Below, piece after piece: positions 44,130-52,248 of a stretch of 64,000 bases of DNA. A model generated the notes under the pieces. The model worked only from the letters and a program-made list of their open reading frames with translations, ran no database searches and was not told where the DNA came from. The first letter of the stretch is position 1; every line of letters starts with the position of its first letter. The stretch is from Chordibacter sp038110535 (GTDB taxonomy: Bacteria; Verrucomicrobiota; Verrucomicrobiia; Opitutales; Seribacteraceae): positions 6,465 to 70,464 of the forward strand of contig JAYNJW010000007.1 of assembly GCA_038110535.1 (NCBI GenBank), written 5' to 3'. The translations under genes and the position numbers were made by a program.

Positions 44130-44909
44130 TTAGTCGGTACGCTCCCTGACTTGCTCCGCAATTTCCATTACATCTTTGGCTGGCACGGTAATTACGCCGG
44201 ATGGTTTGCCCCCTTCTTTTCGAAAAGCAGTAATGCCAATCCATTGGCCAGAATGATTGAAAACAGGGGTTCCCGGGGTGACATTTTCCACGACGTAATA
44301 ATCCCGGGGTTTCTCGATAACCGCATTGACCCAGCCTCGTTGCAGGGTCGATTTACGATAGAGATTGCGTCCCAGTTTTCCCAGTGAAACGACTTCGTCG
44401 AGGGCTTGAATCTTGGGTGGATTTGCCGAGTCGAAGTGAACACTTTGAAAAGACAAAGAATTGCTGGATGAAGTATCCTTCTTGTGTGGACGGATAAAAG
44501 CGAGGTCCAGGTCCGCGTCCTTGAGCAAAAAGTCAGCCTCAATCTCGGTACCATCTGGTCGAAGAATTAAGACCTCTGTGTAGTTGACATTGATATCCCC
44601 CGGGGTGCGCATTCTGGAAAGAATGATATCGGTTGGATCAACTTTGTTTAAGGAAAGAACAACCAGTCCATCCTCGGCAAGCACGGTGCCCAGGGCTTCG
44701 AGTTTTTTTTCGGAAGGCGGGAAACTTCGCCCGCCTGCACTGACTTCAATCCGCACGGTTACCGAGACCCAGGTCACACAGTCCGATTTTTCGTGGAGAA
44801 GATTTCTCCAGATTGAAACCGTGCTCGGTGCGGTTTCGGCAATGGCCAACCCTGAACAAACCAAGGCTAGGGGGTGGAAAAAAAAAGGAAGTTTTGCCAG
44901 GTATTTCAT
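44130..44909 (-). CDS. Degenerate HtrA-like (trypsin-fold) pseudoprotease
   Basis: About 259 residues from the ATG at 44909, which overlaps the HtrA stop by 4 bp (ATGA); a signal peptide follows (cleavage near ALVCSGLAIAE). The chain aligns with the protease domain of the HtrA just upstream, but the triad is broken: the His site VVTNHHV is VVLSLNKV, the Asp segment DLDLAF is kept, and the serine motif PGNSGGPLV is shortened to PGTPVF. No PDZ domain is present. It should fold but not cleave by the usual mechanism. Translational coupling to htrA suggests a partner, regulator or adaptor role; this is inference. Confidence 0.75.
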   Translation of the reverse strand: MKYLAKLPFFFHPLALVCSGLAIAETAPSTVSIWRNLLHEKSDCVTWVSVTVRIEVSAGGRSFPPSEKKLEALGTVLAEDGLVVLSLNKVDPTDIILSRMRTPGDINVNYTEVLILRPDGTEIEADFLLKDADLDLAFIRPHKKDTSSSNSLSFQSVHFDSANPPKIQALDEVVSLGKLGRNLYRKSTLQRGWVNAVIEKPRDYYVVENVTPGTPVFNHSGQWIGITAFRKEGGKPSGVITVPAKDVMEIAEQVRERTD

Positions 44910-46924
44910 GAAGGACCCCATTCCGGTTCGAGTTCTAAGAAGAGGGTGTGAATTCCCCGCTTTACAAAAAAGATAACTTGGTTGGCTTTTTCCCCTTTAA
45001 TCCCTGTCATTACCCCTTTCATTTCCTCAATGTTGAGGATGCGATGCTGATTGACTTGAAGAAGAATATCTCCCTGGCGCAAACCCGCCAAGGCAGCCCA
45101 TCCGGCCGCCTCCACATTTTCGACTAGCACTCCATGCTCTTCGGGGGAGATTCTCAAAAATACCCGGTCGGCAAAGGATAATTCCCGCACCGTATATTCA
45201 AGGTCTTCATCCTCAAACTCGGGCAATTCATTGGCTGGAGTTGGCCGTTTAGTAAGGGTGGCATTGAGTTCGAGCGTTTTTCCATCCCTCCAAACCTCAA
45301 ATGTCACCACCGAATCGATACGGTATTGCTTGATCATATTTCCGAAAACTTCCACATCTTCGGGCCGGTAAGCTTGTACGAGCTGTCCGTCTATCCGGAA
45401 AACTAAATCGCCTGCAAGCAGGCCAGCTTGCTCGGCAGGTGTGCCGGGAAAAACTTGAGATAAGCGGACGCCCCGGCTTGTTTTCTCTAGGCCCAGTGCC
45501 TCGGCTAAATCATGGGTCAGTACCTGAGTGCTTACCCCCAACCATGGTTTCCACGCTTCAAGGGGTCGCTTTTCTTCCGCTTCCGGACCAATCTTAATCA
45601 CAGATAAATAGTTGGCCAAGTTTCTCTCGAAACGGACCAGTACTGGAACAGGGATAGATTTTCCCTCGGTTAATTCTTGCGAAAGGGAAACCAGTTCAGC
45701 AATTTTGGCAATCTTTCGCCCATTTATTTCGGTGATGACATCATTCTCAATCAGGCGGGGTTTAGCACTGAAGGAAGGTCCGCCCTGAGCGACTGTATGT
45801 ACCAGTACGCCATGCTTTCCTTCCCTCCTTGCCTCCAGAGATGAAAGCAGGGTGAAGTCGCGAACGGTAAGCCCCCAACTTTTTAGTTCCTTTTCGGTTT
45901 GGTATGCGGGTTCGCGTTTTTCAGTAATAAGAATCCAGTTCATTTCCTTACCTTCACGGTATCCGGAGATGGGGACTTCTTTTCCTGGAGGTATGGCAGA
46001 AATGATTTGGTGAAAAGGAGGGAGGTCTTCCGGAATTTTTGCCTTCACGGTTTGTCCGGCAAAATGGGTGATGATATCGCCGGGCAGAATACCAACAGAC
46101 TGAGCGGGAGATCCATTAATCACTCCGGAGACCAAGATTCCTTCTCTTTTACCGACTAGTTGTGGTTGGCATTCCAAACCGGTCCAAGAGCGTTCAATAT
46201 GTCCCTTTTCCGCAAGTTCACTCGCAACCTTCCTGGCTAGGTTGGCGGGAATAGCTCCTCCTAAACTGGCAATGGCAACTTCATTAATTCCAATAATTTC
46301 TCCATTCTCATTGACTAAGGGGCCACCACTATTCCCCGGGAAAATGACCGCATCATGACCAAGCCATCTGACCAATTCTCCCACATTTTCTCCATCCAGT
46401 CGGAAGCTGGAAGATCGGTTGGATATAAGGGCAAGGTTGGAGATTATGCCCCGGGTTACCGATTGGGATAAGCCCGCCGGACTGCCCATGGCAAAGCATG
46501 AGTCACCAACTTCTACCTCGTCTGAATCTCCAAACATAGCAACTTGGATGGGAGCAGAATTTTCCGGGCGTTCATCCAGTCTTAATCGCAAAACGGCGAG
46601 GTCGGTCATCGCATCTGCACCCAGTAAATCGGCCCCGATCTCCTCCCCGTCGTAAAACCGACAAGTCAGCCTAGTTGCTTTCCCTGCGACATGATGGTTT
46701 GTTACCACCAGACCAGAATCATCAACAATTACACCGCTACCGGTGGACCCGGATTTAAGCATCCTTCCGTTTGAACCTCTTTCGGAAACAACTTCAATCC
46801 GTACGATCGCCCGGTAAACAGAATTCACCCGTTCATTGATCTCAAATTCTTGGTTGCTAAATAATTCTACAACCGAGAAAAAAACTAGGATGGGGAGTTT
46901 AAAAAGATTTAAAAATCTGTGCAT
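44906..46924 (-). CDS. HtrA/DegP-type serine protease with multiple PDZ domains
   Basis: 672 residues, longer than DegP (about 450). A signal-like N-terminal hydrophobic stretch is followed by the protease domain with His78 (VVTNHHVAG), Asp108 (MTDLAVL) and Ser199 (FPGNSGGPLV). Three or four PDZ-like modules follow, with GLECQPQLVGKREGILV, the segment near 350-430, KPWLGVSTQVLTHD and a last one containing GVLVENVEAAGWAALAGLRQGDILLQVN. It probably acts in envelope protein quality control. The extra PDZ repeats resemble the DegP-like proteins of Planctomycetota and Verrucomicrobiota. It leads a group with a pseudoprotease and a MORN-like lipoprotein. Confidence 0.93.
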   Translation of the reverse strand: MHRFLNLFKLPILVFFSVVELFSNQEFEINERVNSVYRAIVRIEVVSERGSNGRMLKSGSTGSGVIVDDSGLVVTNHHVAGKATRLTCRFYDGEEIGADLLGADAMTDLAVLRLRLDERPENSAPIQVAMFGDSDEVEVGDSCFAMGSPAGLSQSVTRGIISNLALISNRSSSFRLDGENVGELVRWLGHDAVIFPGNSGGPLVNENGEIIGINEVAIASLGGAIPANLARKVASELAEKGHIERSWTGLECQPQLVGKREGILVSGVINGSPAQSVGILPGDIITHFAGQTVKAKIPEDLPPFHQIISAIPPGKEVPISGYREGKEMNWILITEKREPAYQTEKELKSWGLTVRDFTLLSSLEARREGKHGVLVHTVAQGGPSFSAKPRLIENDVITEINGRKIAKIAELVSLSQELTEGKSIPVPVLVRFERNLANYLSVIKIGPEAEEKRPLEAWKPWLGVSTQVLTHDLAEALGLEKTSRGVRLSQVFPGTPAEQAGLLAGDLVFRIDGQLVQAYRPEDVEVFGNMIKQYRIDSVVTFEVWRDGKTLELNATLTKRPTPANELPEFEDEDLEYTVRELSFADRVFLRISPEEHGVLVENVEAAGWAALAGLRQGDILLQVNQHRILNIEEMKGVMTGIKGEKANQVIFFVKRGIHTLFLELEPEWGPS

Positions 46925-46991
46925 ATACTTTCAATGGCGTTACCAAAATCAATTTGTGTGAAAAGTTTCGAGTGGATTGGATTAAAAGAGG

Positions 46992-47023
46992 TTCTTGCCC
47001 TTCGCCTCAACTAAAGGCAAGAA
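46992..47023. repeat. Hairpin in divergent region upstream of AI-2E family gene
   Basis: TTCTTGCC and GGCAAGAA form a perfect 8-bp stem (46992-46999 and 47016-47023) with a 16-base loop. It lies 18 bp upstream of the ATG at 47042, within the 117-bp divergent region shared with htrA, and lacks a following T-tract. It could be an operator or a 5' leader structure for the transporter gene. Confidence 0.45.
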
Positions 47024-47041
47024 TCAAACCAGTCTAGCGGC

Positions 47042-48208
47042 ATGAGCGAAGAAAAAAAAAGCACGAAAGTTTTGACTCCCGGGTTGTCCAAACTCTTGGG
47101 CATCACTCTTTCTGTGGGATGTATATTCATTATCTCGGCCCTGGCGGTGCGGACAGTCCAGTTGCTGGGCAATTTTCTTGGTTATTTTTCCTCCGTACTC
47201 TGGCCACTTGCCATCTCCTCGGTTCTGGCAATTCTGTTGTTTCCCTTAGTCCGGGCGATTGAACAGAAGGCCGGGCTAAGCCGTGCTCCTTCTATCCTGC
47301 TGCTTTATTTCCTGACCATCGGCATTTGTTCCCTTGTCACTTGGTCCCTGGGGGGAGAGTTAATCAAACAATCCCGTGAACTTGCGAGTGCATCGATTGA
47401 TTGGCCCGAAAGAATTGAGGAAAAGATAAGAACTTCGGTAAGCCCTGAGACTTGGAATGCGGTATCCCAAAAATTTCTCCAGTTTAAAGGAGAATGGAAA
47501 CAGGTACTTGGAAATCTTGCCCACGGGATGCCTGAAATTTCCAAAGGTTCGGCCCAGGCCTTGCAAGATGCATGGGCAGGAATTGGTTCATTCTTTTCCT
47601 GGTTTGCGTGCCTGGCCATTGTGCCGGTTTATTTATTTTATTTTCTTGGATCGAAAGAGGATTATCTGGGGAATCTGGCCGGGCAGTTCAATTTTCTAAA
47701 CCAGAATATTCGTCAGGATTTGGTCTATCTGATCCGCCAGTTTAAGGAAATCCTCGAGGGGTTTTTCCGGGGGCAATTGATCATTGGTGCAATGATGGGA
47801 TTTGGATATGCGGTCGGATTCAGCCTGTCAGGATTGAAGTTTGGAATCACATTGGGTTTATTTTTTGGCATTCTTAATATCGTGCCCTTTTTGGGTACGA
47901 TTCTGGGAATCTTTTCTGTTTTTGCCGTTTCCTACCTGCAAACGGGAGGAATTTTAGATAGTGGGCAATGGCATGTGCTTTGGGGATGTGGTATTACTTT
48001 CGCAGTTGTTCAGCTATTGGAGAGCTACTGGCTCAGTCCCAAAGTAATGGGAGACAGGACCGGTTTACACCCTGTAGTAATCATCGCCTCGGTTTTTTTC
48101 TGGGGTGTGGCACTGGATGGTATTTTAGGTATGATTTTAGGAATTCCACTTACCGCATTTCTGATCGTTTTTTGGCGTCTGCTTCGCAGGAAATATTTGG
48201 TGGCCTGA
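47042..48208 (+). CDS. AI-2E family transporter (PerM/YhhT-like)
   Basis: 388 residues with seven to eight transmembrane helices. The C-terminal core FFRGQLIIGAMMGFGYAVGF, GILNIVPFLGTILG and LESYWLSPKVMGDRTGLHPV matches the AI-2E exporter/PerM family (Pfam AI-2E_transport). Some members export autoinducer-2 or are Na+/H+ antiporters, but most have unknown substrates. It begins 18 bp after a hairpin and precedes dnaE by 51 bp. Confidence 0.9.
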   Translation: MSEEKKSTKVLTPGLSKLLGITLSVGCIFIISALAVRTVQLLGNFLGYFSSVLWPLAISSVLAILLFPLVRAIEQKAGLSRAPSILLLYFLTIGICSLVTWSLGGELIKQSRELASASIDWPERIEEKIRTSVSPETWNAVSQKFLQFKGEWKQVLGNLAHGMPEISKGSAQALQDAWAGIGSFFSWFACLAIVPVYLFYFLGSKEDYLGNLAGQFNFLNQNIRQDLVYLIRQFKEILEGFFRGQLIIGAMMGFGYAVGFSLSGLKFGITLGLFFGILNIVPFLGTILGIFSVFAVSYLQTGGILDSGQWHVLWGCGITFAVVQLLESYWLSPKVMGDRTGLHPVVIIASVFFWGVALDGILGMILGIPLTAFLIVFWRLLRRKYLVA

Positions 48209-48259
48209 CCGTTTTCTGGCCTGATTTTTTTCGCTGTCCTATTTGATGACCTTTCCTAT

Positions 48260-51200
48260 GTGCGCAAGAAAACCTTGAAAGGTCACAGCCCTTTGCGGAA
48301 GAATAAACTTTCCTTCAATTCCTTTCCCTTGGCTAAAAAAGACACAGATTTTGTTCATCTCCATGTTCATTCGGATTACAGCCTTCTGGACGGGTGTTGC
48401 CGAATGGACCGGTTGATGGAACGGGCAGCAGAGCTGGGCATGTCGGCGATGGCCCTTACTGACCACGGTAATCTTTTTGGTGCGGTTTCTTTTGTGAAAC
48501 AGGCGGAAAAACGGGGGATTAAACCGATCATTGGATGTGAAGGCTATCTGGTCACGGATCACAAAAATGATGAGCGCCCCGGGAGGGAGAATCATAAATC
48601 CTACCATCTCGGTCTGCTCGCCCAAAACTTTCAAGGATACAAAAATTTATGCAAGGTGGTATCGGATGCCCATGTGGATGGGTTTTACTACCGCCCACGG
48701 ACTGACCTGGAAACTTTGGCGGAGCATGCGGAAGGATTAATCGGTTTCACCGGATGTATGCAGGGCTGGATTCCCCAGTTGATCCTCCGCGGGCAGTACG
48801 ATGAGGCCGAGTCAGCTATGGGGAAAATGGTGGATTTGTTTGGAAAAGAAAATTATTTTGTGGAACTGCATAACCATGGCATCGAGGAGCAAGCCAAATT
48901 GGTCCCCGAATTGATTAAATTAGCCAAAAAATTTGATCTAAAAACGGTCGCATCCAATGATGTCCACTATGTCAAGGGGGAGGACTGGGCTCCTCACGAT
49001 GCTCTCCTGTGTATCCAAACGGGCTCAAAGTTGGATGATGTCAATCGGATGCGCTACGACGCCCGGGAATTCTACCTTAAGTCTCGGGAGGAAATGGAGG
49101 CACTCTTCCGCGAGGTTCCGGAATCGATCACCAATACTTTCGCGGTGGCCGAAATGTGTGAGGTAAAACTGCCCTTCGGAGAAAATAACTACCCGGTCTT
49201 TACCATGCCTCCGGAGATAAAATCTGAGGTGAAGGACAATGTGCATTACCTCAAAAAACTTTGCGTGCAAGGACTGCAAAAAAGATACGATGTGGAATAC
49301 CGGGAGGCGGATGAGCGGAAGGTGGAGGAATCGTTAACCAATGAGCTGAGCGAGCGTTTGGACTATGAGCTTGGGGTCATTGGCAAGACCGGGTTTAATG
49401 ATTACTTCCTGATCGTGGCCGATTTTATGAACTGGGCCCGTGAACATGGTGTGCCGGTGGGGCCGGGCAGAGGTTCAGGAGCGGGTTGTCTGGTGGCCTA
49501 TGTCTTGGGAATTACCGATATCGATCCGCTCAGGTTTGGTCTCCTTTTTGAACGTTTTCTAAATCCCGAGCGGGTATCTCCGCCCGATTTTGATATCGAT
49601 TTCTGCATGCGCCGCAGGGGAGAAGTGATTGAATATGTTCGGGAAAAATATGGCCGGGATTGTGTGGCCAACATTATCACATTTGGAACATTTGGGGCCA
49701 AGATGGTCATTCGGGACATTGCCCGGGTTAGGGATCTTCCTTATGCCGAGGCAGACAAACTGGCCAAAATGATCCCCGATGACTTAAATATTTCCCTCGA
49801 TGATGCTTTGGCTAAAAGTCCGGAACTTTCCGCAGAGTATGAAAAAAATCCTGTAGCCAAACAAATAATCGACACGGGGCGAATTATTGAGGGCATGGTA
49901 CGAAACTCCGGCACCCATGCCGCCGGGGTGATTATTGCCGACCGTCCGCTTAAGGAGTTGGTCCCCCTGACCACTCAGGACGGCATTCTTACCACGCAAT
50001 ATCCCAAAGACCCAGTGGAGGAACTTGGGTTATTGAAAATGGATTTCCTTGGTTTAAAAACCTTAACTGTTATTTCGGAAGCGGAGTCGCATATCCGCAA
50101 AAAGAAAGGGCTGGAGGATTTTCGGGTGACGAATGCACCACTGGAGGATGAAGCAACCTTCACTTTGCTCAATGATGCCCGAACTATCGGGGTCTTCCAA
50201 TTGGAGTCGGAAGGCATGCGCAGGTTGTGCCGGCAAATGACCATATCGAATGTGGATGAGATTATTGCATTGATTGCCCTCTATCGGCCTGGTCCGATGG
50301 ATTGGATACCGGATTATATCAAAGGAAAGGAAGATCCCTCCACTATCCAGTTTCCCCACCCCTTGCTTGAGGATGTCTGTGCCGAGACCTATGGGGTGAT
50401 GGTTTATCAGGAACAGGTGATGGAGGCTGCACGCCGGGTGGCAGGATATACCTTGGGAGGGGCAGACATTCTTCGCCGGGCCATGGGGAAGAAAAAGCCC
50501 GAAGAGATGGCTAAGCAAAGAGAGATTTTTGTCAAGGGAGCCAAGGAGGTAAATGGCATAGGTCCTAAAAAAGCCAATGATATTTTCAACATATTGGAAA
50601 AGTTTGCCGGATATGGCTTTAACAAATCGCACTCGGCTGCATACGGAATCATTAGTTATCAGACCGCCTATTTAAAAGCCAATCACCCGGTTGATTTTAT
50701 GGCAGGGGTGCTTGCCTGTGAGCTGGGGAATTCCGAAAAACTTGCTCATTTTCTTGGAGAGTGTCAGGAGATGGGTATCTCAGTACTGGGCCCGGATGTG
50801 AACGAATCGGGAGAGAATTTTACACCCTTGGATGGGGGAGAGAATGTTCTTGGATCGATTCGTTTTGGTCTTTCAGCGGTCAAGGGGGTGGGGGATGTTG
50901 CGGGAAAATGTATTGTGGAGGAGCGTCTTCGCAATGGAGCCTTTTCCGACTTTAGCGATTTAGTCGAACGGGTGGATGGAAAAGCAGTCAACAAACGCGT
51001 GCTCGATAGTCTGATCAAGACGGGTGCTTTTGATGCCTTACACCCCAACCGTGCCGCCCTCTTATCAGACTTGGACCGGGCCATGGGTGAGGCACAATTA
51101 CGCCGCAAGGACCGCGAGGCCGGGCAGGCAAATCTCTTTGATATGATGGGAGGTTCAACCGAGGAAGATTCTGCACCTTCCGAGAATTTCGGTCCCAATG

Positions 51201-51916
51201 GAAACCAGCCCGTTCCAGAGATGGAGAACCTGCAAAAATTAAAATTCGAAAAAGAACTCTTAGGTTTTTTTCTTTCCGGACACCCTGTTGAAACCCTGTT
51301 GGGCTTGGAATCTCTTGTCGACACACTGAAGCATGAGGAACTGTCCAGCCTCACCGAAAAAAGATCATTCCGGCTCTGTGGCGTGGTCTCGGAGGTGGAA
51401 AGAAGATACACCAAAAAAGATTCCAAACCATGGGCGAGGTTCACCCTTTTGGCCCAAGAAAAAGATTTGTCATTACCGATGTTCCCGGAGGCATATTCTA
51501 AATACGGGGATCGCTTAACGGAAGGCGAGCTGATGGTGGTTACCGGAGTAGCCTCAGTCAGGGATGGGGAATCGAGGCTGACGGTTGAGAAAATTGAGAC
51601 CATAGACCATTCGCTTTCCCACATTATTGAGGAATCAACCTGGTTGATTGACCCGACCGATGAGGACGCCGATAAATTTCTTTCCGATCTTCACTTGGAG
51701 AGTGAAAAGGGCAGGGGTCGGTCCCGGGTGAGTATCGCCTTTGCCGAGGATGGAGAAGAAGACGGCATAGTTGTGCAAATGGATGAAAGGTTTCGCTTGC
51801 GGCTTGGACTGGATGATTTTTCCAATTGGAGGAAGCGAACTTGTGTTCTAGGAGTGCGGGTGAAAATGTCTGAACCGGATCCCCCTGCTGAGCGCAAATA
51901 CAGCCGAGCAGAATAG
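48260..51916 (+). CDS. dnaE: DNA polymerase III subunit alpha
   Basis: 1218 residues, the replicative polymerase. The N-terminal PHP domain begins DFVHLHVHSDYSLLDG, with the first His pair and later ALTDHGNLFG intact, so metal binding and a possible proofreading activity are conserved, unlike in E. coli. The catalytic Asp pair of the palm is PDFDIDFCMRRRGE, the helix-hairpin-helix region includes GFNKSHSAAYG, and the OB domain near residues 1040-1120 (LCGVVSEVERRYTKKDSKPWARFTL) is followed by a short C-terminal extension. The GTG at 48260 gives a 25-residue basic leader before the PHP domain; the start is tentative. Confidence 0.96.
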   Translation: MRKKTLKGHSPLRKNKLSFNSFPLAKKDTDFVHLHVHSDYSLLDGCCRMDRLMERAAELGMSAMALTDHGNLFGAVSFVKQAEKRGIKPIIGCEGYLVTDHKNDERPGRENHKSYHLGLLAQNFQGYKNLCKVVSDAHVDGFYYRPRTDLETLAEHAEGLIGFTGCMQGWIPQLILRGQYDEAESAMGKMVDLFGKENYFVELHNHGIEEQAKLVPELIKLAKKFDLKTVASNDVHYVKGEDWAPHDALLCIQTGSKLDDVNRMRYDAREFYLKSREEMEALFREVPESITNTFAVAEMCEVKLPFGENNYPVFTMPPEIKSEVKDNVHYLKKLCVQGLQKRYDVEYREADERKVEESLTNELSERLDYELGVIGKTGFNDYFLIVADFMNWAREHGVPVGPGRGSGAGCLVAYVLGITDIDPLRFGLLFERFLNPERVSPPDFDIDFCMRRRGEVIEYVREKYGRDCVANIITFGTFGAKMVIRDIARVRDLPYAEADKLAKMIPDDLNISLDDALAKSPELSAEYEKNPVAKQIIDTGRIIEGMVRNSGTHAAGVIIADRPLKELVPLTTQDGILTTQYPKDPVEELGLLKMDFLGLKTLTVISEAESHIRKKKGLEDFRVTNAPLEDEATFTLLNDARTIGVFQLESEGMRRLCRQMTISNVDEIIALIALYRPGPMDWIPDYIKGKEDPSTIQFPHPLLEDVCAETYGVMVYQEQVMEAARRVAGYTLGGADILRRAMGKKKPEEMAKQREIFVKGAKEVNGIGPKKANDIFNILEKFAGYGFNKSHSAAYGIISYQTAYLKANHPVDFMAGVLACELGNSEKLAHFLGECQEMGISVLGPDVNESGENFTPLDGGENVLGSIRFGLSAVKGVGDVAGKCIVEERLRNGAFSDFSDLVERVDGKAVNKRVLDSLIKTGAFDALHPNRAALLSDLDRAMGEAQLRRKDREAGQANLFDMMGGSTEEDSAPSENFGPNGNQPVPEMENLQKLKFEKELLGFFLSGHPVETLLGLESLVDTLKHEELSSLTEKRSFRLCGVVSEVERRYTKKDSKPWARFTLLAQEKDLSLPMFPEAYSKYGDRLTEGELMVVTGVASVRDGESRLTVEKIETIDHSLSHIIEESTWLIDPTDEDADKFLSDLHLESEKGRGRSRVSIAFAEDGEEDGIVVQMDERFRLRLGLDDFSNWRKRTCVLGVRVKMSEPDPPAERKYSRAE

Positions 51917-51958
51917 CATGGCTTCCTGCTTGACGAATTTTGCAGGAAATATACCATG
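51917..51958. repeat. Inverted repeat between dnaE and rpsU
   Basis: CATGG-C-TTCCTGC pairs with GCAGGAA-ATATA-CCATG: a 7-bp inner stem (51923-51929/51942-51948) with a 12-base loop and a 5-bp outer stem across an internal loop. It begins at the last dnaE codon region end and stops 18 bp before the rpsU ATG at 51977. No T-tract follows, so it is less like a terminator than a leader structure or mRNA-end hairpin. A role in control of S21 synthesis is speculation. Confidence 0.5.
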
Positions 51959-51976
51959 AATCTTTTGTCATAAATT

Positions 51977-52177
51977 ATGTCTATCGAAATTAAGCTACGC
52001 AAAGGTGAACCAATGGATCGTGCGATTCGTCGTCTTAAGAAGACTCTGGACCGCGAGGGTGTGATCCGTGATGTGCGTGCCAAGCGCTACTTTGAGAAAC
52101 CCTCAGATAAAAAGCGAAAAGCACGTAAAGTGGCAGCATTTACCCAAATGTTGCGCACCCGCTACGAAAAGATGTAG
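51977..52177 (+). CDS. rpsU: 30S ribosomal protein S21
   Basis: 66 residues, highly basic (IEIKLRKGEPMDRAIRRLKKTL, with a Lys/Arg-rich C-terminal half). S21 binds the 30S subunit near the anti-Shine-Dalgarno and helps initiation. No Shine-Dalgarno is visible before its own ATG, in line with weak SD use elsewhere in the window. It is followed by a short GGGG/CCCC stem with a T-tract that would end its transcript before the cyclase-TIR cassette. Confidence 0.96.
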   Translation: MSIEIKLRKGEPMDRAIRRLKKTLDREGVIRDVRAKRYFEKPSDKKRKARKVAAFTQMLRTRYEKM

Positions 52178-52186
52178 TTTTCTTTC

Positions 52187-52207
52187 GGGGTTATCCCCCC
52201 TTTTTTT
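52187..52207 (+). terminator. Putative intrinsic terminator after rpsU
   Basis: GGGG-TTAT-CCCC is followed by two further C residues and seven T residues, ten bases after the rpsU stop. The stem is short (4 bp) but all G-C with a tetraloop and a good T-tract, so partial or full termination is plausible. It would insulate rpsU from the downstream cassette. Confidence 0.5.
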
Positions 52208-52213
52208 ATCTCG

Positions 52214-52223
52214 TCATCGATGA
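52214..52223. promoter_or_regulatory. Palindrome upstream of the cyclase-TIR cassette
   Basis: TCATCGATGA is a perfect 10-bp palindrome 25 bp upstream of the cyclase ATG. TATC and GATA flank it with a 3-base asymmetry on the left. Its position between the rpsU terminator and the cassette start makes it a candidate regulator-binding site. No clear promoter hexamers are visible in this 70-bp gap, and a 10-bp palindrome can arise by chance. Confidence 0.3.
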
Positions 52224-52248
52224 GATAACTTCCTAGCAATAATTGGCA

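Noticed and set aside
50764..51624. 286-codon minus-strand frame inside dnaE
   Set aside because: Ser/Arg-rich shadow of the dnaE OB and C-terminal region.
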